64,000 nt of DNA from Amoebophrya sp. A120. Its lineage: Eukaryota > Sar > Dinophyceae > Syndiniales > Amoebophryaceae. Below the pieces are notes generated by a model that did not search any database, was not told the origin of the DNA, and saw only the letters and a list, made by a program, of their open reading frames with translations. The stretch spans positions 2,617,794-2,681,793 of the forward strand of contig CAJINV010000010.1 of NCBI GenBank assembly GCA_905178155.1, given 5' to 3'. Shown piece after piece: positions 55,057-64,000 of this stretch. The position numbers were made by a program, and so were the translations under genes. Position 1 is the first letter of the stretch. Every line of letters starts with the position of its first letter.

Positions 55057-58000
55057 ATGGACAAACTTGCGGAGGATGACAATGATCCCTTTGCCGCATT
55101 TGCGTTCCAAGAGGAGGAGAACGACGAGGATGCGAAACCACCAGCCGCCGAACAAAACGTCGCCAAAAAACACGCGAAGAAGAGGAAGGTTGATAGTAAC
55201 CACGCTTCTCCTGCAGCGAGTTTTATTCCAGTTGCAAAGTCAAAAATGCAGAAGCTACCTGCCGCGAGGAGGGAGACATCGAGGGCATCGGGTGCTACAG
55301 GACAAGCCACCTCCACTTCTTCATCCACAGCGAAGACGAAGCCGGCCTCTAAAGCAAATACCGTTTCGACGAGTGCGACCACTACCTCCCATGCCCGCCC
55401 GACCTCCTCGGCAGCGTCTTCGTCGTCGTATTCGGGTACAACAAGTACAAGAAAACTTACTGGTCGGGGGCGTCCGGACGTTACAGTTAATACACCAGCC
55501 CAGCAACCACTACATCAACAGCCTTTTGTGAACACCAAGCAGCGGCAGAACGGGTTCCGCGAGCGGTGGCGAAGCGTGTGCGCTGAGCACTTTCGGGATT
55601 CGCAGCCGTGCGACTGCTTTCCCGAGCTGCCGCTGCGGCTGCTGTTCCTTGGCTTAAACCCGTCGGAGGGGTCGTGGGAGTCCGGGGTGTCGTACGGCCA
55701 CCCCTCGAACCTGTTCTGGAAAATCGTGGTCGAGGCGAAATTGGTATCCACTGTATAAATGCAAATGGGTAGCTAGTTTTTGACCACCGGGTCTGCAAAA
55801 ATCAATCGACAGTGGAGGACAACTGATGTAGGCTCACTACAAGGCCACGTTAGCAAGGGGCGATTCTCGACCGACCGATATGTCCTGCGCATTGTGCATC
55901 AGATCATGTAAGAAAAGCTACGCTGAAATCCATGCTGCCCAGTCAGAGTTTACCGATATGTACAATTGATTTTCCAGACCTGATAATTCTTGACTACGCA
56001 TTTGATTCGTCCTGCATAACTTGTTCCCCTGACGCTCGAGGAGAAGCAGGAAGTGGATGCTGACTTTTGCACCACACTCGCCCCTATGCATAGCAAATAG
56101 GTTGTTGTGTCGTCCTCTGGGTCGATCCAAAATGTCATGTTGCCGGTGTTGTGGTTGACAGAGATTTTAACTACAGATATGGAAACTGGAGGCTGCTGGT
56201 CCTGGTGCCACACTACAACATTTTTGTACTCGTAGTTCTCTTTGCCTTTCTGCATGGCAAATTATATTAGCCGCACGACAGCTGTTTTTCATGCATAGCC
56301 TGCATCCAGAACAGACTGCCGAGTAACGAAAATTTCCGGATCGGCTGGTCCGATCTCGGCTGCCGGGAGGCCGGATCGGATGCGATTGATATCCCAAGGA
56401 AAAGATTGCATCACAAACAGTCTTGGCTTTGCGCTTTTTGCATTAGAAGTTTGTTTGAAGTTGTGCAGTCTGCTTTCGTGTTCGCTCTCTCATTCCACGT
56501 GCTATCAGAAATTCCTATTCCGCAGTAGTTGATGTGATGGAATTTTTCCTGTTGACAACAGAATTCAGCGCTCTTTTGCTGCAAGACACCTGGTATCCGG
56601 ATTTTTGCAGGCGGGGAAAGGTATCAAACAGAAAAAAGCTAAAGCGTATTTATTAGCCGAGAACCTGTCAACATTCGCAAATAAGTATGGAAGTCGAAGT
56701 TGTGCCGCATGTCCATGTTCGGGCTCGCATGTTATCCATTCGTGCATTACATCCAGTACAATCACGCTAGCCTTTTTCTAGATGATACAAAGCCCACGTA
56801 AATCGGGTTCGAAGCGCGGAAAACATGAGCAGATTTTTCTCCTTCATGCGCCCTGCGAACAACAGAGGTGCTGTCACCAGCAGCTCGAGCACCGGTGGGG
56901 AACAAGAACAACCGGAGCGCGGGCAGGAGCACCAGCAGCAGGGTCGAAATGGTCTGAACTCCTCGAAGATCTCCGGGAAACCATCATCTTCATCGTCAAA
57001 CACTCGCGCCGTGGCACCATCAAACAAGACCCCGGTAGAGGAAGTTGCGACTGCAGCAGCAGCTCCGCACGGGAAGAGGAAAGCTGGCGTGAACCTCCAA
57101 AAAGAGGCTTCTTCAGCGGAACAAGACTCCTCGCCAAACAAAGTGGTTCTAGCCGCACGACGAGACCGAGAGGGTGAATCAAATATTAAACCAAGTCGAA
57201 ACTACGATAAAGACGTGAGTACACCTCCGATCGCACCTCCCGCAGGAAATAGACCCGCGAACAAAACAAGATCGAAGCAGTTGTTCGTCGATATTCAAGA
57301 TGTGCTGCCGAACGTTTCGTCGAAGGTGAAAAACAGCGATCCTGTTCTTGAAAAAACAACCTTCGAACGCTACTGCGGCCCGGAAATTGTCGCTTTTACC
57401 GGTAGAGTATCCGATGCACCAAATAGGTCAACATCTTCTGGGTCGTGTGGAGGAGGGAAGGGGGCGGGGATGTTTCATCTATTTGTGGTTGTAATTTTTC
57501 GAATCGAGCTATCAGTACTAGCACAGGTGGACACGACCCGTGCGACACCACAGACTTGTGTAATAAATGGCGACGAAGGAAAAAAAACACGTCGCGTTAC
57601 GTATCAATACCCATTGCAGGTCGTTTCTGCATTCCCTTTTGCGACCGCTTTCCTCCAGTTCCAAACCCAGATTGATGCGTTTGTACCGGATACACGAAGC
57701 AGTTTTTGGATTTGATGCAGGGATTTGACCCGCTGCTGAATCCGAAAAATTTCAAGTACGGCAAGCAAGATCGATTGACGGTGAAAAAGCTACTCAACTG
57801 GCCGTTTGATATCACGCGGAAGAATTGATGGCTCGCAGCAAAGAACTTTTTGTCATGCGTAGACGTACAAAAGAGTGAAGATGATGAAAACGAAAGCAAA
57901 GCAGTATGAATTAGCTGTGGAGGTGCAGCACGGATAGTTGCCATGATGATTTCAACCTACGCAAGACAGCTGCTCCTACTAACGTTGCATGGTAAATAAA

Positions 58001-58164
58001 AGCATGCTGTAGTGCCACTTGTCGCGACGTCGATAGCTGACATTCACAAGACGGAAATTTGGGTGCTACCTAGTACCAGTGGCCGCGCGGTGCTGACGCG
58101 GGAGGAAAGATATGGACCGTACAAGGAGCTTATCATAGCGAAAATTGCTAGTAGCGGATGTTGA
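55057..58164 (+). CDS. Mismatch-specific uracil/thymine-DNA glycosylase, MUG/TDG-like
   Basis: Base-excision repair enzyme: removes uracil or thymine from G:U/G:T mispairs in the nucleus (family knowledge). ATG 55057 starts a long low-complexity extension (residues 1-170, Lys patch KKHAKKRKV). The catalytic motif follows in exon 1: LLFLGLNPSEGSWESG and GHPSNLFWKIV (GxNPS and PSNxFW boxes). A separate exon (about 56305-56389) carries IGWSDLGCREAGSDA, the equivalent of IGFTDL. A later exon (about 56825-57407) ends GPEIVAFTGR, joined across the introner at 57408 to EQFLDLMQGFDPLL, and across the one at 57810 to IHKTEIWVLPSTSGRAV, the VLPxxSG box; stop 58162-58164. A low-complexity insert sits between boxes. 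The joins after 55744 and 56389 are unresolved. An Asn-containing GLNPS box is present, so activity is plausible. Confidence 0.72.
56390..56787. mobile_element. Possible introner in the glycosylase gene (398 bp)
   Basis: Left TATCCCAAGGAAAAGATTGC, complement of right TATCATCTAGAAAAAGGCTA. TSD ATTGA/CAAAG does not match, and excision enters a frame different from the conserved downstream box, so this is tentative. Confidence 0.35.
57408..57692. mobile_element. Introner, weak ends (285 bp)
   Basis: TATCCGATGC...GTACCGGATA. TSD TAGAG/CACGA. Excision joins VAFTGR to EQFLDLMQ, as expected for the glycosylase family. Confidence 0.7.
57810..58035. mobile_element. Introner, weak ends (226 bp)
   Basis: TATCACGCGGAAG...GACGTCGATA. 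TSD TTTGA/GCTGA. Excision joins NWPFD to IHKTEIWVLP, restoring the VLPxxSG box. Confidence 0.7.
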
Positions 58165-59807
58165 TCATGCTCCTCGTGTCGTATCAACAATAGCCAGGAC
58201 ATGAAGAAAATCTATGATGTGATTGATGCGCGCTTCTCACAGGAGTGCGAGTTATCACGCATACGCATGATCAAGGCCGCAAGTGCAACCAGCAAGACCA
58301 ACTTTCCTCGCGCTTCGCACAAACGAAGCAAAGAAATGGCAAATACGAACGTCAGCTACTAGCTTTTTTCAGTATGATAGTGTTGTGCAAGAGGTTGTTC
58401 TACGGGCATGAAAATAAAGCGGTGGTGGAAGGGTAGATTGAAAGAAGGATCATGAATACGCACCACAATTATATTCTCTTCGCGACCAACAAGACCGCCT
58501 TATCTGTAGCCTTTGCACGCGAAATCCAAATTGAAACGAAAAAACAAGAAGACAAAGTACCTGATGTTCAACGCAGGTGCTGCCGCGCTAAGTGCGAGCA
58601 CTGGCGCGATTTATTTGATGGCGATTTTGATTGTTCGTCTTCGTCTCCCGCATTAGCGCCCCTATCCGAAAGATTTGAAGCTTTGATGTCAATTCTGTTC
58701 TTCTCTTCTTTCGTTTTTGGATGCTCGCTTAAAGTTATTTCGCGCACTCATGGGCATAGCATTCATCGGTTGATTGACCTTCCTGAAGATCAGGACAGGA
58801 TACTAAAGTAGTTTTTTTTTTTCTCGGTTCTTCTGCATTCCCTTTCCCCGTGTTGTTACTTTGCCAGTAATCGTAAGTACTCGTCGTGAAAGTGCAACTC
58901 GGTATCGTATTCGTTGATTCACGTACAGACCAAATTCGTCCGAGGAAAACAACTTTCGTGTTGCCTTCACAACACAATGCGGGCCGTTAGTCCTAGTAAA
59001 AATCGTCGGTTCGTGGCTTTTCAAAGTAGAGGCTTTGTTGTAGTAGCCAGGATGATAGATGAGGTATTTTCATTTTGTCGTCTCGTGTGCCTGCGCCTTT
59101 TTTTATGACTCTCAGCATCTCTTCTGCTGACACTTTTTTTGCGATGTCATTTTCCAGCCGATGTATTTCCACGAAAACAGTTTTTTCTATCACCAAAGAA
59201 TTTGTTTATGTTTTCTGAGCTACGTACTAGCTCTAGCACCTCGGTTCATTACTGAGTATTCATCGTGGCATATAGCACTTCTTCGTTGATAAACAATCGG
59301 AGCGTCAATCAATATTAACCACCTCAGGTCCTTTCATTGTCCCTATCAGCCTACGTGCCCTTTTCTTGATCTTGTATCACCTCGTGTAGACATACGTAGT
59401 TTCATCTTCACCGTCGTTTCTCTATCTCTTCTAGTACGCCGTGCACTATTTTTAGAATTTCCGTATACCGCCCAGCCACTTTTACCATCAACGTGTAACA
59501 AAAATTTTGTTTGTCTCTTTCTAGGAATTCGAGTGGCAAAAGTCCGTCGTTGACAGGATGAACTACCCGGTTTTTGTTTGAGCAAAAGGAAGCTTTATCT
59601 CTCAGGTTGTTTTGACGGGGAAAGTCACAGTAGCTGGCTCGTCTCGCGCAGTCGATATTTTTTGTCATCGCATATAAGTACATTTTTTACACTCGGCACC
59701 TGTACACAATTTTTGGATAATTTCTGTAAACAAATTTTGGGTTCATTTACGTTTTTGCTGTTGTTCTAGTTTTGAAAAAGTCTTTTTGTCGAACACAAAT
59801 CACAATT
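58165..59807. other. Intergenic, one uncertain ORF
   Basis: A 119-codon plus frame (58452-58811) without a known domain; a possible extra coding patch (MKKIYDVIDARFSQEC) at 58201-58250 may be a further exon of the glycosylase gene or nothing. The rest shows no gene. Confidence 0.35.
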
Positions 59808-62800
59808 ATGTCGGCCTCTTCCATTTTCAATTTGCAGCCGACGGTAGACTACAGTTACCAGCAGTTTAACTTTGTCGACAGCGGCGCGCATCGCCAGCAA
59901 CTGACCAAGCGCAACAAGCTGCAGAGCGTGGAAGCGCAGAATTTCTCCTCGTGGTCAGCGAAGCTACCTTCGCCCAAGCCTTCCAAAAAACCCGCAGCCG
60001 TGACCGGGACTACTACACAAGAAAACGCGAATCATGTTGCGGAAGAAGGAAAGCCTGCACCTACTCCACAGCGAGAACCTGCGCCACAGCATCTTCATCC
60101 GCAGGGAACTACAAAAAGCGTCGTCAAAAGTTGTTCCTCCACGTCGACTCAGGAGCTCACGCGCGAATCTTCCGGCACCTCTACCACCGCTGAGGACGAA
60201 ACGGAGGCCCAATTAAGACAACGAGAAGCCGAGGACAACGCTTACATGCAACACATCCAGAAAACCGGCTACCGGGCGCGGCTCTACTACTTCTGCCTCT
60301 ACTTCTTCATCGCGGTTCTGGCCAAGGCGCTGCACTCCACGTTTGGCGATGAAAATCAAATATCTCGTCCTCATCTTGCCGGGGCAGGACTTGGAGGAGC
60401 ACGCGCACGCGGTGCGACCGTTTCGAACCAGATGTCTTCACGCGAGATTTTTTTCCGACTGGCGGCCGCGAGCTTCACGCTGGGGGGCGACTTGCGGAAC
60501 CGGCTGCAGATCCAGAAAAAGGGCACCGCTGATATGGCTTGCTCAGGTGTTACAATCTCAAATTGGTTACCATAGAATTTGAAACTTGTGTTGCATGATG
60601 AGCATGACAGACTCGCAGACCGTTCCACTTTCTGCAATTATACAAATTTCGCCAGATCGTAGTGCGGTTTGGGACTCCGGAACTTGTCATGCGCAGTCCT
60701 ATGAGAGTTGGCTAGATCATGCATTTCTTGCATCACAGATTTCCAGAGTCTATGGTAACCGATTTGAGATTGTAACGTTTGAGCAGGTCATAGCCGACCG
60801 GGATAGCACCTCGTACTTTGGCACTGTGGTGTATTTTATCAACTGTAAAAGTGTCTGGGTCTGGAAGAATCCAACTTGTCATGCTGATTTTGGATTATAA
60901 AAAAATCTGTATTGCATGAGCAGCAAAGCGTCTAGGGCCCTTCCGTAGCGTCTAGGGCCCTTCCGCAGCAAAGCGTTCTAGGGACTATGTATGTAGCGTC
61001 TAGGGCCCTTCCGTACGGCCGTATGTATGTCCCGCAACGGGGTTCGCCTATGTCGGTCATTTGTATGCGAGGCGATGGGTTACCCGGTCGGCAGAGCCGA
61101 TCCACACGAACGAACGAATGAGCAGCAAAGAGAGTCTAAGTTTTGCTACACGCAGAGAGCATTTGTCATGCGGTATAGGCATCAGGAAGCCCTCACAAAA
61201 TCTGTGATGCTAGGGCACGCATCACAGATATCAGGAGTCATGCAAAATGTGCATGACAAAGCTGGCAATCTTCCAGACCCAGACATTTTTACATTTGATA
61301 TATTTGACGAAGCACGGGAACGGGTTCATGTTTTACCACTTTCTCTATCAAAATGAAAAATCCCCCCACCCCATACTCAAACTAGAAATTTGTGATGCAG
61401 ATTTGTGGTCACAAATCAGCTTTGTCATGTTAGAAGGGAAAAGATGCGGACTGTAGTGCTGGTTGGCGTGGGAAAGCCTTGCATATGCAGCATGACAGGG
61501 GGCAGCTGGAAGTGGGAAACAGCATGACAAATTGCCTGCAAACGAGGCCGCAGCTGCGTCTCTTGGCCTTCTAGCATTACAAGCCGACTTGTGTACTCAA
61601 ATACGGCATCACAAGTTTCGTTTTCGATATGGGGAGGGGGGATTTTTCCTTTTGATATTCTCTTCACCGCGCTCTGCGGGATCATGGTGATGGAGGAACA
61701 GGATTCACCGGAAGTTGCTCTTGAGCAGCTGAACGCGAACGGAGACGAGGAGGGGAACTACAGCCTGTGGTCATTATACGATTTTTGGACGGGAGGTGGC
61801 ATGATCACGACAGCCGAAAGAACAAGAAGGGCTTCTACGCCTCACGCCTCTAATTGGTTCTTTTTATCATCCTCCCCCGAAGTCGAAGATCATCCTACGA
61901 CACCACTACTAGCACCCTCCAGTATTTACCTCTTCCTGCGGGACGCCACAGCCCACGCGAGCACCATGGTCTCCGTTCTGGGTTCGATGGTCACGCTGCT
62001 GTGGTTATCAAATGTAAAAATGTCTGGTTCTGGAAGAATGCAACTTGTCATGCTAAATCTGAAACAAGCAAGAATCTGTGTTGCATGATTACCAAAAGTC
62101 GTCCAGTTTTGACCAAGTCGGGAGGGAGTTTCTCATGCAGGACAGACATGAGAGAGATCGCACAGAATCTGTCATGCTAGGTCCTGCATTCCAGACCTCA
62201 TGGATCATGGAAAAGCTGCATGACAAATCGCTCATTCTTCCAGACCCAGACATTTTTACATTTGATAGTGGTACTTTTTGGTGTTTCGCAACCCGGAGAC
62301 GCACCTGAACTACCGGAAAGCGTTATTACAATGAATAATGCCCCCACCCCAGAACGGGGGAGTATTTGTAATGCAAACCCTGCCAAATGGAACATTCGGC
62401 CTCTTGCATCTATCAGCATCACAGATTTTCAATCCTGCATAGCAAAAATTTGTATTGCAAAAGATCCCAGCAAGTGCGGCGCTTGTCATGCAAGCGATGC
62501 TGTTTACGCCTAGACTCTGCATCAGAAAGATTCAATTATATTTTTTTCGCATGGCGAAAATTTGGTCCGCCTGACTCCATGACCTGGTGGCCGAACCATG
62601 TGCGGTAAGGTGCCCTTACAGGTTGTGTAGTGGTTTCGGTCGGTTTAGCATCACAAATTATTGCAACTTTGGGTGGGGGCAGTTTTCATTGTAATAAGTG
62701 TCGCTGAAGACCGGAATCGACGCCAAAATGCGGGACATTTGCCAGCACGTGCCGGGACTACTTTTCGGGGTCAGTGAGGTGATCCTGCGGAAAAGAAGCG

Positions 62801-63270
62801 AGAGGTGCTGGGCCGCGGACGTGGCAGTTACAATACCGGAAGGAGGAAGTAGAACAACCCAGGCCGGACAAAACACGATGAACATGTTCACCAGCAGCTA
62901 CATCTTCGGCGGAGGAGGTCCTCTGCAATTATGGCCTGCTGGCGAAGCAGCTGGACGGGAGCAAGAGGGGTCATTTACTTTATCTTTTTCCTCCGTTTTC
63001 GGTGGTGGCGAAAATGAAATGGGGACGTCAGTGCCAGCCATCAACCTCCTGACCGACACCGTCTCCACACTGCTGCCGTATTTTGCGCTGCAAGCCGCGT
63101 TTCAGGTCTACTACTTTTCCTTCATTTTCGTCAATTACAAACTGACCAACTCCTGGCCCTACGCGATTCTCGGATATGTGCACAGCCGGGGCGTAAAAGC
63201 GTGGGCGCTGTTTATCAGTTGCTGCTACGTGGCGGCGCTGATTCTCACCGCAGTCGTGGTGCTGGTTTGA
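59808..63270 (+). CDS. Polytopic membrane protein, unknown function
   Basis: ATG 59808 (MSASSIFNLQPTVDYSYQQF), five introners (60533 to 62696), stop TGA 63268-63270. A soluble, Gln/Pro/Thr-rich N-terminal region of about 150 residues is followed by hydrophobic segments: YYFCLYFFIAVLAKALHSTF; FMFYHFLFTALCGIMVM; MVSVLGSMVTLLWYFLVF; INLLTDTVSTLLPYFALQAA with YYFSFIFV; and WALFISCCYVAALILTAVVV at the C-terminus. The second and third segments exist only after introner removal at 61346 and 62006. No family recognised. It is the cleanest example of introner-split coding, since four of five TSDs are perfect or near-perfect. Location in an internal or plasma membrane is inferred from topology only. 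Confidence 0.72.
60533..60792. mobile_element. Introner, family E (260 bp)
   Basis: Left TATGGCTTGCTCAGGTGTTA, with ATTTGAGATTGTAACGTTTG near the right end, then CATA. TSD GCTGA/GCCGA. Excision joins KGTAD to RDSTSYF. Confidence 0.87.
60837..61300. mobile_element. Introner, family A, enlarged (464 bp)
   Basis: Ends TATCAACTGTAAAAGTGTCT / GACATTTTTACATTTGATA. Perfect TSD TATTT. Carries an internal insertion with three 18-bp repeats. Excision joins GTVVY to LTKHGN. Confidence 0.92.
60928..61013. repeat. Three 18-bp direct repeats inside an introner
   Basis: GCGTCTAGGGCCCTTCCG occurs at 60928-60945, 60948-60965 and 60996-61013, with a partial fourth at about 60973. They are absent from other family A members, so the array arose after insertion. 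Confidence 0.9.
61346..61657. mobile_element. Introner, family B (312 bp)
   Basis: Ends TATCAAAATGAAAAATCCCC / GGGATTTTTCCTTTTGATA. Perfect TSD TTCTC. Excision joins FYHFL to FTALCGI, forming a membrane helix. Confidence 0.94.
62006..62267. mobile_element. Introner, family A (262 bp)
   Basis: Canonical ends TATCAAATGTAAAAATGTCT / GACATTTTTACATTTGATA. Perfect TSD GTGGT. Excision joins TLLWY to FLVFRN. Confidence 0.94.
62324..62696. mobile_element. Introner, family F (373 bp)
   Basis: Ends TATTACAATGAATAATGCCC / GGCAGTTTTCATTGTAATA. TSD AGCGT/AGTGT. Excision joins YRKAS to LKTGID. Confidence 0.9.
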
Positions 63271-64000
63271 CGGAAGAACAGAGAAGGATGGTGGGTTATG
63301 AAAAGCAGAACTAGGGCTGTGCTGTAAGTTAGTATCGATCATCTTCTAGTTGACCGTAGTCTATCGTATTTTCATCGCACATTTTATACACATACCTACG
63401 TCTTTCACTCAGAATTTTGTACCAAAAAGCCTAAGTTCTCGAGGCCCGGTTTTTTGAAAGCAAATCCCGGGGCTTCGTTCATGAATTCTCTTCTCAAAAC
63501 GAGGATAGCGATAGACGCAAAAATTTTACTTAGTCACATCATGTTGCTAGTTACGTCATTTTTATCAACCTTTTGAAAAGAGAAACAGCATAAAAAAATC
63601 TCTCTAGAGGGCTACCGCAGATACGTACCGTGTCCGAGATGGATATAAAAGTAAAACAATGTGCTGTTTCATCAAGTCGCAGAAAAATAACACGTCGTTG
63701 TAGTTCTTGCAGAAGTGCTCGTAAAAAAGTAGGATGCTGAAATCGCACCGCAGGGCTTCTTCAAATAACTCGTTTTGAACAAAGCTGCTGAAGTTGCGTA
63801 CGGAGGAGTAAAAGTCAATGCGCTTAATGTCAACCGAATTTTCACGGTGTGAAGACAATCAACGACGAAGAAACGCGGGCGGTGTGAACACTGGCCATCT
63901 TGCATGTCAAGCAGAATCTAGGTGGGATTCAGTGTTTCTTAGTCGCAATCAATCTATGGTGACTATCGTCACAGCCTGTGGGGAAAAATTTAGCGTTCCA
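63271..64000. other. End of window; possible minus-strand exon
   Basis: No plus-strand gene. A minus-strand frame lies at 63604-63858 (separate entry). Nothing else supported. Confidence 0.4.
63604..63858 (-). CDS. Probable exon of a minus-strand gene running off the window
   Basis: Open frame with coding-like composition (FVQNELFEEALRCDFSILLF, YNDVLFFCDLMKQH). Family not recognised. Upstream exons would lie toward or beyond 64000. Start and splice sites not determined. Confidence 0.4.
   Translation of the reverse strand: MSSHRENSVDIKRIDFYSSVRNFSSFVQNELFEEALRCDFSILLFYEHFCKNYNDVLFFCDLMKQHIVLLLYPSRTRYVSAVAL

Noticed and set aside
60928-61013. Short repeats considered as a CRISPR-like array
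   Set aside because: Eukaryotic context, 18-bp units with almost no spacers, located inside an introner; a simple tandem expansion explains them.
1-64000. tRNA, rRNA, snRNA or spliced-leader genes
   Set aside because: No cloverleaf, conserved rRNA core or recognisable spliced-leader sequence was seen by eye; a covariance-model scan would be needed to exclude them.

Overview
The window is eukaryotic nuclear DNA from a protist: spliced genes, 5'/3' untranslated stretches, poly-threonine and poly-serine tracts, and no bacterial operon structure. Its most striking property is invasion by introners, short transposon-like introns with terminal inverted repeats (TIRs) beginning TAT and ending ATA, flanked by 5-bp target-site duplications (TSDs), removed at non-GT-AG borders. 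I delimited 63 of them, 65 to 810 bp, about 18.5 kb or 29% of the window. This matches what is published for the parasitic dinoflagellate Amoebophrya (Syndiniales), so a syndinian dinoflagellate or close relative is the best guess. That assignment is inference.

One rule explains the gene models: delete the TAT...ATA element plus one 5-bp TSD. Applied to the 63 elements it gives an open in-frame junction in 61; one gives an in-frame stop that probably ends the protein, and one is off frame. It also rebuilds recognisable family motifs across junctions, e.g. a TTC38-like repeat protein and a mismatch-specific (MUG/TDG-type) DNA glycosylase.

Layout, all on the plus strand unless stated. 1-150: foldback element. 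279-6128: ten-exon gene of unknown function with largely GT-AG introns, whose fourth intron holds an antisense tyrosine-recombinase ORF (2368-3126, minus). 7.1-10.4 kb: fragments of two poorly resolved genes and a local duplication. 12.5-18.9, 21.7-26.8, 28.6-35.2 and 42.0-47.1 kb: four large single-pass membrane proteins with Cys-rich, PAN/Apple-like ectodomain modules, Thr-rich stalks and Ser/basic tails. At least two (12.5 and 21.7 kb) are clear paralogs. They look like a surface or adhesion protein cluster and carry 43 introners.

35.6-40.2 kb: a Ser/acid-rich, probably nuclear protein gene and its tandem duplicate, which differ in introner occupancy. Two large TIR elements (622 and 810 bp) sit in the duplicate. 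49.6-50.4 kb: small putative N-myristoylated protein. 51.1-54.3 kb: TTC38-like protein. 55.1-58.2 kb: MUG/TDG-type DNA glycosylase. 59.8-63.3 kb: polytopic membrane protein of unknown function. 63.6-63.9 kb: probable exon of a minus-strand gene.

No rRNA, tRNA, CRISPR, riboswitch or bacterial promoter was recognised. Exon borders were deduced by eye and need transcript data.
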